Assembly (NCBI RefSeq): GCF_014174495.1
Contig: NZ_JACJHR010000002.1
Coordinates: forward strand, 186,001 to 250,000
Source of the DNA: Amycolatopsis echigonensis
GTDB lineage: Bacteria; Actinomycetota; Actinomycetes; Mycobacteriales; Pseudonocardiaceae
Reading direction: 5' to 3'
DNA length: 64,000 nucleotides
Position numbers and translations under genes: made by a program. Positions 36,607 to 44,853 of the stretch are shown piece by piece. The stretch's first letter is position 1, and every line of letters starts with the position of its first letter. A model generated the notes under the pieces. It did not search any database. It was not told the DNA's origin and saw only the letters and a list, made by a program, of their open reading frames with translations.

Positions 36607-36993
36607 TTGTCCTTGGACGTATCGCCCGCGCTGCTGGAAAAGGCCGAACGCGGGGAGGTCTCCGACGCCGAGTTCGTGGCCTGCGTGCGGGAATCGCTGC
36701 CGTACGCGTGGGAGGTCATCACCGGAGTGATCGCGGAAGCAGACACCGCCGCGGACGGATTCGCGGACAACGAAACCCCGCCGCCGGACGAGACCGCCCG
36801 CGGTCAGCTGCTGCGGGCACTGGCCTCGGACGCGATCCGGGGCGGGCTGGAGCGGCATTTCGGAGTGAAGCTGGCGTTCCAGAACTGCCACCGGGTAGCC
36901 GTGTTCCGGGACACCGACGGAGATCGGTACCGGGCGTTCGTCTCGCCGCGGGGGCAGTTGCTGAACCAGAGCCCTGAACTGCGGGACTGCTGA
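36607..36993 (+). CDS. SCO5389-family conserved protein
   Basis: 128 aa. I chose the TTG at 36607 (MSLDVSPALLEKAERGEV) since GGAGG lies 5 bases before it and homologues start this way; an ATG at 36595 would include the RBS within the gene. Soluble, with FVACVRESLPYAWEVI, a central ETARGQLLRALASDAIRG and the very conserved end FQNCHRVAVF...RGQLLNQSPELRDC. Widespread in Streptomyces and relatives as a single-copy gene; function not known. It stands alone between the ABC permease and a flavin oxidoreductase gene. Confidence 0.8.
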   Translation: MSLDVSPALLEKAERGEVSDAEFVACVRESLPYAWEVITGVIAEADTAADGFADNETPPPDETARGQLLRALASDAIRGGLERHFGVKLAFQNCHRVAVFRDTDGDRYRAFVSPRGQLLNQSPELRDC

Positions 36994-37057
36994 CCATCGA
37001 GTCCCCGGTAAAACGTTCGAACCCGCGAGATGAGAAGGCGCGAGTCCCAACGCCCGG

Positions 37058-38053
37058 CTAATCCCGCAGCGCGGGCAGCACCTCAGCACCAATCCGCGCG
37101 ATATTCGCCATCGTGCCCTCCGGCGTGCCGGACGCTTCCACGAACATGATCACGTGGGACACCCCGGTGCGCCGGAGGCTCGTCCGCAAGGTCTCGACGC
37201 AATACTCCACCGGCCCGACCGGATGGATCGCGCACAGCTTTTCCGTGTATTCCCCAGGATCCCGAGCCGGACCCGGTCGGTCGTCCACCGGCACATGGGC
37301 GGCTAAGCCGTCCGCCAGCCACCCCGGCAAAGCGCGGCGCACCACCTCCCGCGCATCGTCGCCGACCTGGCACAGCACGGTCGACACATGGGCCGCCGGT
37401 TTGCCGTAAGCGGCAACGGTCGCGGACTTCTCGGAATCGTCCGCGTGCAGGCCCAGCAACAACGGCAACTCACGTTCCGCGGCCAACCGGACTGAGGAAG
37501 AAGCCGGCCCGCCGCATGCCACCACGACTTCCGGGGGACGTTGCGGAGCAGGGCGCAGCGAAACCTCGCGGAAGGAAAACTGGTCGCCGCTAGCCGAGAC
37601 TTTGCCGGTGGCGGCGGTCAGCAGAAGATCCAGCGACTCGGCGAAACCCGTGTCGTAGCGCGCCAATCCGGTGCCGAACACCTCCAAGTCCTGCCACGGC
37701 CCACCCCTGCCGACACCCAATCGCAGGCGCCCGTCGGAGACCGCGTCGAGCATGGACCACTGCTCAGCCAGCGCCACCGGATGCGTCGTGGACAACACGC
37801 TCACCGCCGTGCCCACGCTGATTCGCGACGTTTGGCCGAGCACATGCGCGGCGAGCGTGATGGCCGACGGACACACCCCATACGGCATGAAGTGGTGCTC
37901 GGCCAGCCACACGTCGTCGAAACCGGCGGCCTCGGCGGCGCGGGCGGCGCGGACTGTGCGCCGCAGTACCGCGGCGTCGTCCTGGCCCGGGAAGCGGCCC
38001 GAGACCAGGAAGGCGCCGAACCTCAGTTGTTCACCGACACGTTGTTGAACCAC
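37058..38053 (-). CDS. LLM-class flavin-dependent oxidoreductase (bacterial luciferase family)
   Basis: 331 aa from the GTG at 38053; a CTG at 38026 that overlaps the upstream stop (CTGA) is also possible. TIM-barrel features: LRFGAFLVSG, DVWLAEHHFMPYG, LGVGRGGPWQDLEVFG (F420/FMN phosphate site) and VVVACGGPASSSVRLAAE. Members use reduced FMN or F420 for mono-oxygenation or hydride transfer; the substrate is open. It follows a 52-aa membrane peptide and a class E sortase in the same direction, with its start inside or at the end of the small gene. Confidence 0.85.
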   Translation of the reverse strand: MVQQRVGEQLRFGAFLVSGRFPGQDDAAVLRRTVRAARAAEAAGFDDVWLAEHHFMPYGVCPSAITLAAHVLGQTSRISVGTAVSVLSTTHPVALAEQWSMLDAVSDGRLRLGVGRGGPWQDLEVFGTGLARYDTGFAESLDLLLTAATGKVSASGDQFSFREVSLRPAPQRPPEVVVACGGPASSSVRLAAERELPLLLGLHADDSEKSATVAAYGKPAAHVSTVLCQVGDDAREVVRRALPGWLADGLAAHVPVDDRPGPARDPGEYTEKLCAIHPVGPVEYCVETLRTSLRRTGVSHVIMFVEASGTPEGTMANIARIGAEVLPALRD

Positions 38054-38181
38054 AGCAGCGGGTCCAGCCACGGGAACACCACGAACATCAGCAACGCCAC
38101 GATTCCCAGCACCAGCACGAGCGCGATCACGAACTTCACCGCGAACGGACCGGGCAGATGCCGCCAGAGCCAGCCGTACAT
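38023..38181 (-). CDS. 52-aa single-helix membrane protein coupled to class E sortase
   Basis: ATG overlaps the sortase stop by one base (TGATG). The product is one membrane helix (VKFVIALVLVLGIVALLMFVVF) after a short basic N-terminus MYGWLWRHLPG, with a C-terminal DPLLWFNNVSVNN outside. Small membrane proteins of this type follow class E sortase genes in many actinobacteria, often as the Rv0012-like region next to trpG and crgA. It may assist or anchor the sortase. Confidence 0.75.
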   Translation of the reverse strand: MYGWLWRHLPGPFAVKFVIALVLVLGIVALLMFVVFPWLDPLLWFNNVSVNN

Positions 38182-39551
38182 CAGGACGCGACTCCGATCT
38201 TCTTCAGCAACGTCGTGTAATCCGGCACCTGCGTCTTCGGCACCTGGCGGGTCAGCACGGAGGTGATGATCAGCCGCTCCTTCGCGGAGAACTGCGGGTG
38301 GCACGTGGTGAGCGTGAGCAGCGAAGCCTGCTGCGCCTTCGGCAGAATGTCAGCCGGCTTGTACGGCACCGGGTTCACCGCGTCGCCCTGGCTCGGCTGG
38401 ACGACCTTGCGGCCGAACGTCTCGTCGTACGGTCCGCCGCCGGGGATGCTCGGGTCGCGCAGCGTCGACACGCCCTTGCACTCCGGCTGCGCACCCTTGC
38501 CGCTGCTCCAGCCCTTGATCTCGTCGTCGTAGGGCAGCACCTGGTAGATGAAGAAATCGGTGTGCGTTTCGATCACGATCTGGTCGCAGGAACTCAGGTT
38601 GTCCAGGTCGTTGAACGGCGCGCCCTTGCCGACGCGGTGTCCGGCGATGCCGAAGTTGCCCGGTTCGCCCGGCAGCGCGGTGCCCTTGTAGTGGCCGGGA
38701 CCGACCGCCAGCGAATCCTCGCCGGTGCCTTCCTGGATGGTGAAGTTGAAGTCCGCGCCGAACGACGGGATGTGGATGCGTGCGAACGCCTTGCCGTCGA
38801 TCAGCTCGGGGTGCAGCGTGCGGTCCTTCGACCAGTCGCCGTCGAGCTGGTCGCTCGCGGTGTGCTGCTTCTCCGCGGAGAACAGGTCGGTGACCCACAC
38901 CTCGTAGACCATGAACAGCAGCACGATCACGCCGAGCGTGATGAAGATTTCGCCCGCGGTGCGGATCGCGAGCCCGCCCTTGCCCAGCGGCGGCGGGGTC
39001 TTTTTGGCCTTCTTGTCGTCCTTGTCGGCGACCGCGACCGCGGAGAACACCTCGGTCGGCTGCTCGACGTACTCCGGGCCGGTCATCCGCCGCCGCGACG
39101 GATCCGGGGCCGCGGCGCCCACCCGGCGAGGCATTTGACGGCCTTCTTCCGGCAGAGGGCGGGACTCTCCGCCACGCGGACGGCGAGCCGGATCCCCGGT
39201 CTGGGCCCGGAATTCCCCGGTACGGCGCGGGCTTCCTTCGCCGCGCGGGGCGTCCTCAGCGGCTCGGCGGGGTGCAGCAGGACTGCCGAAATCACCGCCG
39301 CGGGGGTCCTCCTCGCGGGGCCTGCCTTCGCCCGCTCGTCCCTGCGCCGGCCGGTTTTCGCCGCGCGGTCCGTCCCGGTCGATCGGCGTGCGCTGTTCGG
39401 GTGATCTCCGGCCCGGGTCCCCGGCCACTCTTCGCCGCGGCGGGGTGTCCCCGGACTGCCTTCGCGGCGGCGGTGGCTGGCGGCGGACCGGGCGGTCAGG
39501 TCCCGTGCCGGGGCGGCGGTCGTCCTCGCCCGGCCAATCTTGCGGCGTCAC
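38181..39551 (-). CDS. Class E sortase with long disordered N-terminus
   Basis: 456 aa, GTG at 39551 with GGAGGAG about 6 bases upstream. The first ~165 residues are a cytoplasmic, Arg/Pro/Gly-rich disordered region, unusually long; then one membrane helix (GEIFITLGVIVLLFMVYEVWV) and the extracellular sortase domain: IHIPSFGADF, GIAGHRVGKGAPF (His) and LLTLTTCHPQFSAKERL (Cys, then Arg). Class E sortases attach proteins with LAxTG-type signals to the cell wall. Substrates are not encoded nearby. Divergent from crgA. Confidence 0.93.
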   Translation of the reverse strand: MTPQDWPGEDDRRPGTGPDRPVRRQPPPPRRQSGDTPPRRRVAGDPGRRSPEQRTPIDRDGPRGENRPAQGRAGEGRPREEDPRGGDFGSPAAPRRAAEDAPRGEGSPRRTGEFRAQTGDPARRPRGGESRPLPEEGRQMPRRVGAAAPDPSRRRMTGPEYVEQPTEVFSAVAVADKDDKKAKKTPPPLGKGGLAIRTAGEIFITLGVIVLLFMVYEVWVTDLFSAEKQHTASDQLDGDWSKDRTLHPELIDGKAFARIHIPSFGADFNFTIQEGTGEDSLAVGPGHYKGTALPGEPGNFGIAGHRVGKGAPFNDLDNLSSCDQIVIETHTDFFIYQVLPYDDEIKGWSSGKGAQPECKGVSTLRDPSIPGGGPYDETFGRKVVQPSQGDAVNPVPYKPADILPKAQQASLLTLTTCHPQFSAKERLIITSVLTRQVPKTQVPDYTTLLKKIGVAS

Positions 39552-39759
39552 GCAAGCTCCTCCCGCGCCCGGCCGGAGTCCCCCTCGGCACTCCAGGTGG
39601 CGCTATTGTCACAGTCTGAGAAACCCGACCGCTCCCGCCCGGTGCTGCGGAGCCGTCCTTTACGTTAACGTGTGCACGTGGCGCTGGTTGCGCACCCCGA
39701 CAGCGGGACCTCGTCCAGGATGCCGCCACCAGGAATGCCCGAGAGCACGCGAGGAAACG

Positions 39760-40026
39760 ATGCCGAAGTCGAAGGTCCGCAAAAAGACCGCGTACACCCC
39801 GCCTGTCGACCGCCGCACCCCGGTGAAGGTCCAGGCCGCGGGACCGTCGAACCTGTTCTACAAGATCGTCATGTTCGGCCTCATGCTCCTCGGGCTGGTG
39901 TGGCTGGTCGTGAACTACATCGCGGGCGACAAGGTTTCGTTCCTCAGCCAGCTCGGAAACTGGAATTTCGCGATCGGATTCGCCGCGATGATCGCCGGCC
40001 TGCTGATGACGATGCGGTGGCGCTGA
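39760..40026 (+). CDS. crgA: Cell division protein CrgA
   Basis: 88 aa, ATG with GAGGAAAC directly upstream. The family shape is exact: basic N-terminus MPKSKVRKKTAY, first helix IVMFGLMLLGLVWLVVNYI, the loop with QLGNWNFAIGF, second helix FAAMIAGLLMTM ending RWR. CrgA binds FtsZ, FtsQ, FtsI and CwsA and helps assemble the divisome. Synteny with trpG/pknB on one side and PH protein/ppiA/cwsA on the other matches M. tuberculosis Rv0011c. Confidence 0.96.
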   Translation: MPKSKVRKKTAYTPPVDRRTPVKVQAAGPSNLFYKIVMFGLMLLGLVWLVVNYIAGDKVSFLSQLGNWNFAIGFAAMIAGLLMTMRWR

Positions 40027-40097
40027 CCATCCGCCGGTTCGGCTTTGCTCCGGACGGCCGATTGACACCGAATCACACCGGTGTGACTCATCCCCAG

Positions 40098-40119
40098 TGT
40101 GGATAACCCCTGTGGATAA
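40098..40119. promoter_or_regulatory. Two perfect DnaA-box sequences in direct repeat
   Basis: TGTGGATAA (complement of TTATCCACA) occurs at 40098-40106 and 40111-40119, both followed by C, spaced 13 bp start to start. They lie 70 bases after the crgA stop and at the start of the PH-domain gene. Confidence 0.6.
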
Positions 40120-40540
40120 CCACCAGGTCTCCTGGGCCCCGCGCCGAAGCCTCGTGGCAGTGGCGTGGGGCCTGACCACGTTGCTGCTGGTCGGAACGGT
40201 CCTGGACGGGTTCTTCGGCGACGGCAAGGGCGCGCTGCTCACCGGCCTCGCGACGCTGGCCGTCGGCGCGTTCGCGGTCCACTGGACGGTGGTGCGGCCG
40301 CGGCTGTCCGCGGATCTGGACGGGTTGCGGGCTCGCACGCTCAACGGCGCCCACCGGCTCCCCTGGACAGGCACGACGGTTCGGCTGCGCAGCACGCGCC
40401 GCCTCGGCCGCGACGGCGTGACGCTCGAGCTGGAGCACGACGACGAGCTGTTCATCTTCGGGCAGACCGACCTCGGCGAGGATCCTCGCGACGTGCTGGA
40501 CGTGCTTACCGAGCTGCGGGCCCGGTCAGCTGGAGCGTGA
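40112..40540 (+). CDS. PH-domain membrane protein (Rv0010c-like)
   Basis: 142 aa from the GTG at 40112 (VDNHQVSWAPRRSL); an in-frame GTG at 40097 would add five residues. Two membrane helices (LVAVAWGLTTLLLVGTVLDG and LLTGLATLAVGAFAVHWTVV) followed by a bacterial PH domain with DLDGLRARTLNGAHRLPW and VTLELEHDDELFIFGQTDLG. In mycobacteria the gene next to crgA has this layout; function unknown. The start codon region contains two DnaA boxes. Its 3' end overlaps the convergent rhomboid gene by 15 bases. Confidence 0.85.
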   Translation: MDNHQVSWAPRRSLVAVAWGLTTLLLVGTVLDGFFGDGKGALLTGLATLAVGAFAVHWTVVRPRLSADLDGLRARTLNGAHRLPWTGTTVRLRSTRRLGRDGVTLELEHDDELFIFGQTDLGEDPRDVLDVLTELRARSAGA

Positions 40541-41488
40541 CGTCCCGCAGCCGTAATAGGCCTGGCCCTGGGATTGGTGGAAACCGCACGACACCGTCGG
40601 GAGCTGGGTGGCCCGCCAGCCGATCACCCCGGCGAGCGCGACCGCGACGATGACCGTGCCGATCGCCTGCCACCGGACCAGATTCCGAGCGGGGGCGTAG
40701 AGCATCGCGGCCGTCACCAGTGCCCCGGTGATGAGGCCGCCCGCGTGCGCCCAGATCGAGATGCCGGGGATGGCGAAGGTGACGTAGGCGTTGATCGCCA
40801 GGTTGACGAGCAGCGCGGAGGGGTTCAGCCGAAGCTTCAGCACGATGACCGCGTAGCTGCCGAGCAGCCCGAAGATCGCTCCGGACGCACCTGCGGTGGC
40901 CCCGTTGATGTCCTGGAAGAGCAGCACCGCGGTGGAAGCGCCGAGCATCGACACGAAGTAGAGCGCCAAGTACCGGACCTTGCCGAAGACCTGCTCCAGA
41001 GCACGGCCCATCATCCACAGCGAGAACATGTTCGCCGCGATGTGAATGGGCCCGTAGTGCAGGAAACCGGAGGTGAAGATCCGCCACAACTCGCCGCCGC
41101 CGAGCGCGGCCGACGGCCAGAGAACGCCCGCCTGCTCGACGGGGGCTACTTGGTTGTTGAACAGGCTCTTCGCCTGGACGACGGTGATCAGGAAGACCAC
41201 CACGTTCACCGCGATCAGCGTCGCGGTGACGACGGGAGAGTTCGACGGCCGGGCCCCGGCGATCGTGCGGGAGCCCATTCCGGCGTCGCGATACTGCCGT
41301 TGCTGTTGTTTCTGCTGGTGCGCCCCGGTCTGCACGCAGTCCGTGCACTGGAACCCCACCGGGGCTTCGCGCAGGCAGTCCGGGCAGGCCGGACGCCCGC
41401 AGCGGGCACAGCTGAGACCGGTCGGGCGGTTCGGATGCCACCAGCAACCGGGAAGGGACGGCGCGGACGGGTTCGGCGGTTGGCTCAC
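40526..41488 (-). CDS. Rhomboid family intramembrane serine protease
   Basis: 320 aa. N-terminal zinc-binding B-box-like head with paired Cys (CWWHPNRPTGLSCARCGRPACPDC... split over residues ~15-50). Six or seven helices carry the rhomboid core: LWRIFTSGFLHYGPIHIAANMFSLW (His and Asn), GASGAIFGLLG (catalytic Ser) and SIWAHAGGLITG (catalytic His). It cleaves membrane proteins within the bilayer; substrates are unknown. Transcribed alone, next to ppiA in the same direction. Confidence 0.93.
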   Translation of the reverse strand: MSQPPNPSAPSLPGCWWHPNRPTGLSCARCGRPACPDCLREAPVGFQCTDCVQTGAHQQKQQQRQYRDAGMGSRTIAGARPSNSPVVTATLIAVNVVVFLITVVQAKSLFNNQVAPVEQAGVLWPSAALGGGELWRIFTSGFLHYGPIHIAANMFSLWMMGRALEQVFGKVRYLALYFVSMLGASTAVLLFQDINGATAGASGAIFGLLGSYAVIVLKLRLNPSALLVNLAINAYVTFAIPGISIWAHAGGLITGALVTAAMLYAPARNLVRWQAIGTVIVAVALAGVIGWRATQLPTVSCGFHQSQGQAYYGCGTSRSS

Positions 41489-41531
41489 GATGACTCCAAC
41501 CTACCGAAACCCCATCCCTGCCTGCGGCGCG

Positions 41532-42056
41532 TCAGTCTTCGACGGTGATCTTCTCGATGACCACGTCGGACAGCGGACGGTCCGCCAGTCCGGTCGCGGT
41601 CGTCGCGATGGCGTCGACGACGTTGCGGGACTCCTGGTCCGCCACCTCGCCGAAGATCGTGTGCCGGAAGTTCAGGTGCGAGGTCGGCGCGACGGTGATG
41701 AAGAACTGCGAGCCGTTGGTGCCCGGCCCGGCGTTCGCCATGGCCAGCAGGTACGGCTTGGAGAACTGCAGCTCCGGGTGGAACTCGTCGCCGAACTTGT
41801 AGCCGGGGCCGCCGCGGCCGGTGCCCGTGGGGTCACCGCCCTGGATCATGAAGCCGTCAATGACCCGGTGGAAGATCGAGCCGTCGTAGAACGGACCGGA
41901 GTTGCCGCCCTTCGCGTTCGGCTGGGTGTACTCCTTGGAGCCGGTGGCCAGCCCCACGAAGTTCGCCACGGTCTTCGGCGCGTGGTCGGGCAGCAGGTTC
42001 ACGTGGATGTCACCCTGGTTGGTGTGCAGGGTGGCCTTTCGGGCGCTTTCAGTCAC
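41532..42056 (-). CDS. ppiA: Cyclophilin-type peptidyl-prolyl isomerase PpiA
   Basis: 174 aa from the GTG at 42056 (VTESARKATLHTNQGDI). Complete cyclophilin core: PKTVANFVGLA, YDGSIFHRVIDGFMIQGGDPTGTG (catalytic Arg), MANAGPGTNGSQFFITVAPT and HTIFGEV. No signal peptide, so cytoplasmic. Position between the PH/crgA pair and the cwsA-like gene matches ppiA (Rv0009). Divergent from the cwsA-like gene. Confidence 0.95.
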   Translation of the reverse strand: MTESARKATLHTNQGDIHVNLLPDHAPKTVANFVGLATGSKEYTQPNAKGGNSGPFYDGSIFHRVIDGFMIQGGDPTGTGRGGPGYKFGDEFHPELQFSKPYLLAMANAGPGTNGSQFFITVAPTSHLNFRHTIFGEVADQESRNVVDAIATTATGLADRPLSDVVIEKITVED

Positions 42057-42261
42057 GCCGCCATCGTGCCACCCCTTCGCACAAATGGGGGGTTCAGGGG
42101 GCCGTCCCGGCCCGTCGCGCCGGACGCGGGCCCAGGAAGAAGACACTTTCCCGAGGTTTCCGCGACGCCCGCAGCGGGAAGCCGCAGCGGTGCGAGCGGA
42201 AAAAGGGCAGGATGATGTCAAGCAACAGATCTGTTTCACAACGATTGATGAGGTGAAGACC

Positions 42262-42894
42262 ATGACCCGGGCCGTGGAATCGGTCGGCGAGTCGGTCAAG
42301 TCCGGCTCGACGGACCTGCGGAAGCTGGTCGTCGAGGCGGGCAAGGCGGGCGCGAAGGCCGCCGAGGCCGGCGCGGAGGAGCTGGGGAAGCGGAGCCGCC
42401 GGGCCCAGCGCGAGCTGGCGAAGAAGACGGAGCTGACCCGCAAGGAGCTGAAGAAGAGCTCCGCCGCGGCGCGCAAGGAAGCACTCGCCCGCCTCGCCGA
42501 GATGAAGAAGCCGGGCCGCAAGGCCAAGAAGGCCGCGATCAAGGCCGCCGCGTCGGCCGGCGAGTCGAAGCGCCGCGGCAAGAAGGACTTCAAGGCCGCG
42601 AAGAAGGAGTTCCGCGCCGCGCTGGAGGAGGCGAAGACCGCCGCCAAGGGCGCTCGCAAGCGTCGCCGCTGGCCGTGGATCCTGGGTCTCGGCGCGGTCG
42701 CGGTCGGCGCCGCCGTCGCGCTGAAGTCGCGGCAGCAGGAGCCGCCGGTCGCCCCGGCTCCGCCGAAGGCCACCCCGGCTGCCCCGCCCGCGAAGCCGGC
42801 CGCGGAGGCCAAGGACGCGGCGGACGCCAAGCCGGGCGAGCCGAAGACGAACGGCAAGGCGCCGAGCCCGTCGCCCGCCGAGAAAAAGAACTGA
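42262..42894 (+). CDS. CwsA-like basic coiled protein with C-terminal membrane helix
   Basis: 210 aa, ATG at 42262 with GAGGTGAAG 3 bases upstream. A highly charged Lys/Ala/Arg/Glu helix fills ~1-135 (KKTELTRKELKKSSAAARKE, RGKKDFKAAKKEFRAALEEA), then one short membrane helix (WPWILGLGAVAVGAAVAL) and a Pro/Ala/Lys tail. Architecture and position beside ppiA resemble CwsA (Rv0008c), which binds CrgA and Wag31 at poles and septum; sequence alone is low-complexity. The Lys-rich helix could also bind nucleic acid or anionic lipid, so the name is tentative. Confidence 0.55.
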   Translation: MTRAVESVGESVKSGSTDLRKLVVEAGKAGAKAAEAGAEELGKRSRRAQRELAKKTELTRKELKKSSAAARKEALARLAEMKKPGRKAKKAAIKAAASAGESKRRGKKDFKAAKKEFRAALEEAKTAAKGARKRRRWPWILGLGAVAVGAAVALKSRQQEPPVAPAPPKATPAAPPAKPAAEAKDAADAKPGEPKTNGKAPSPSPAEKKN

Positions 42895-42897
42895 ACG

Positions 42898-42942
42898 TAC
42901 GAAAAAGGGCCCCGGGAGCGCGTCCCGGGGCCCTTTTTCGTA
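42898..42942. terminator. 20-bp perfect bidirectional terminator
   Basis: TACGAAAAAGGGCCCCGGGA (42898-42917) is followed by a 5-base loop and its exact complement (42923-42942), giving A/T-tracts on both sides. It lies between two convergent genes and should stop both. Confidence 0.95.
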
Positions 42943-42957
42943 GGTCGCTCAGCCGGT

Positions 42958-43410
42958 TCAGGCAGCGGCGGCGTGCTTGTCGATCAGCTGGCCGAGACGC
43001 GGCAGCGCCTCCTCGACGTTCTTCTTGCCGTTCGGGCGCAGCTTCGAGTAGACCTTCTTGATGCTGTCGCGGCTGCTGCGCTCGGCGCGGCTGTCGGTGA
43101 CCCCGAGCAGCGCGTCCGCCGCCTCGTCCGAGCGGCCGCTCAGGTAGGCGCCGAAGTCGTTGCCGCCCTGGGCGCGGAAGTCGCCGTAGAACGGCTCGAG
43201 GGCGGCGGAGAAGTCGTCCAGCAGGCTGTCGATCGCGGACGGGATGATGCCCGGCTTGATCTTCTTGACGGCGGCGAAGCCGGTCTTCACGACCGCGCCG
43301 GAGACCCCGCCCTTGTCGGCGACCTCGGCGTCCACGAGCTCCGCGAAGTCGGTGACCACGCTGGGGCGACGGCTCGAGTCAAGCAGGATTTCCTTGAGGG
43401 TGTCAGCCAC
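42958..43410 (-). CDS. DUF6918 family protein
   Basis: 150 aa, GTG at 43410 with AAGGA upstream. All-helical soluble protein with TLKEILLDSSRRPSVVTDF, LVDAEVADKGGVSGAVVK, LEPFYGDFRAQGGNDFGAYL and a C-terminal KKNVEEALPRLGQLIDKHAA, the pattern I know from the actinobacterial DUF6918 group. Function unknown. Monocistronic, closed by the 20-bp bidirectional terminator; it begins the stretch that separates the cwsA-like gene from tRNA-Ala. Confidence 0.7.
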   Translation of the reverse strand: MADTLKEILLDSSRRPSVVTDFAELVDAEVADKGGVSGAVVKTGFAAVKKIKPGIIPSAIDSLLDDFSAALEPFYGDFRAQGGNDFGAYLSGRSDEAADALLGVTDSRAERSSRDSIKKVYSKLRPNGKKNVEEALPRLGQLIDKHAAAA

Positions 43411-43551
43411 GAATCTGTCCTTGTCGTCGATAAGGGGGTAACCAAGTATTCGGTGCCGGACGGGCACCCGGCGCGCGAGTGTTGGGGGGACCGCGCGTGC
43501 TGCTTAGAGTAATACAAGATCAACTTCACTCACCCGTGCGGAGCCCATTAC

Positions 43552-44082
43552 TCAGAGCTTCAGGGCAGCGATAGCCTTTTTCGCCACTGTGCGTGCTTTG
43601 ATGCTCTGCTTCTGGTTGCTCGTTACGATGACCGCGGCGTCACCCTTGGCCACGGCATAGACCACTCCGTCGCCGGACGGCTGGTAGCCGCCCTTCCATC
43701 CCGCCGGATCCGACGCCGGGTTCGAGGTGTCCACCGGCGCGGCCTTGTTGACCAGTGCGGTCGCGACGTCGCTCTTGCCCACGTACACGCGCACGGTCAG
43801 CTGAAGGCTGCCGTCCGGGCGGTAGAAGAAGCACGCCGGATGCGGCTCGTCGTCGGACACGCTCACCTTGGTGACGTGCTGTCCGTTCGCGTCCTGCACT
43901 GTCTCGTTCGACAGGTACGGACACTCCGCGGTGCGCACGGGCTGCGGATCGGGCGGCAGCCCCGCGGAGGCCGACGCGGAACTCGCCGGCGCCGAAGACG
44001 ACGGGGTCTCCTTCGCCGGGCTCGACGGGTGGCAGCCGGCGAGCAGGACCAGGGCTGGGGCGAGAACGAGAAGTCGGCGCAT
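43552..44082 (-). CDS. DUF2020-like lipoprotein
   Basis: 176 aa from ATG 44082. Short signal with lipobox LLAGC, then a Ser/Ala/Pro linker, then a domain with ECPYLSNETVQDANGQHVTKV, PACFFYRPDG and VRVYVGKSDVATALVNKAAP, which fits the DUF2020 group of exported actinobacterial proteins. Paired Cys probably form a disulfide. Upstream TTG/GTG starts at 44097/44091 are possible. Divergent from the next gene with almost no gap, so their promoters overlap each other's coding starts. Confidence 0.7.
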   Translation of the reverse strand: MRRLLVLAPALVLLAGCHPSSPAKETPSSSAPASSASASAGLPPDPQPVRTAECPYLSNETVQDANGQHVTKVSVSDDEPHPACFFYRPDGSLQLTVRVYVGKSDVATALVNKAAPVDTSNPASDPAGWKGGYQPSGDGVVYAVAKGDAAVIVTSNQKQSIKARTVAKKAIAALKL

Positions 44083-44099
44083 GGCGGGCACAGTCAACC

Positions 44100-44852
44100 A
44101 TGCCCGGTGAAGTCCGTGCGAAGGCGGCGCGTGCGACGATGACCGCGGATTCCGCTCAGCCCGGGGAGGTCGCGGACGTGCTCACGCCCGAGCAGTACCT
44201 GCAGGTCGTCGCCGAACGCGTGGTGCGCACCGGCGGCAGGCTCAACACCGTCCAGATCGGACCGGTGACCGCCGCGGTCGGCCTGTTCACCGAGTCGATC
44301 ATGTTGTCCACGATGAACTACTGCGTCGTGGCCGGGGCTTATCCGGAGGTCGACGCGGCGACGCTGCACCAGTTCACCGGCATGGCCACCCAGCACGCCC
44401 GCGCCAACGTGCAGGGCACGATCGGCTGGACCGCCGCGTCGGTGGTGATCTGCGGGCTGGTCGGACGCGTGCACCAGGACGCCGCGCAGCTGGCGAGCGC
44501 GAAGACGAGCAACCAGTTCGGCGGCGAAACCCGGATGGTCGCGGTGGATCCGTACGCGGGCATGACCTACGCGTTCACCGGCGGCAAGCTGTGGGGCGCG
44601 GCGATGCACGGCGCGATCAACGCGAAGCTGACGTTCTGTTTCCCTCAGCCGGGCGAGGCTTTCCAGCAGGTGCAATGGCAAGCGCAGCAGCAGGCCGCCT
44701 ACGGTCAGCCCCCGCAGTCCGGTCCCGGCGGGTTCCCCGGGCAGATTCCGTCCGGGCCGATGCCGCAGACGTCTCCCCCGCCCGCCGCGGGTCCGGCCGG
44801 GCCGCAGCCGCCGCACTACCCGCCGCCGGGGCAACCGCCGTACGGTCGGTGA
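44100..44852 (+). CDS. Conserved actinobacterial protein with Pro/Gly/Gln-rich tail
   Basis: 250 aa from the ATG at 44100; an ATG at 44139 (MTADSAQPGEV) may be the true start. The N-terminal ~170 residues form a compact domain with LTPEQYLQVVAERVVRTGG, ESIMLSTMNYCVVAGAY and GGETRMVAVDPYAGMTYAFT; the tail from ~190 is Gln/Pro-rich and disordered. No signal peptide. The domain is not one I can name. pdxH follows 1 base after its stop, so they are probably co-transcribed. Confidence 0.65.
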   Translation: MPGEVRAKAARATMTADSAQPGEVADVLTPEQYLQVVAERVVRTGGRLNTVQIGPVTAAVGLFTESIMLSTMNYCVVAGAYPEVDAATLHQFTGMATQHARANVQGTIGWTAASVVICGLVGRVHQDAAQLASAKTSNQFGGETRMVAVDPYAGMTYAFTGGKLWGAAMHGAINAKLTFCFPQPGEAFQQVQWQAQQQAAYGQPPQSGPGGFPGQIPSGPMPQTSPPPAAGPAGPQPPHYPPPGQPPYGR

Positions 44853-44853
44853 C

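Noticed and set aside
41209-41484. Cys-rich head of the rhomboid as a separate zinc-finger gene
   Set aside because: It is in frame with the rhomboid and there is no stop or second start between them.
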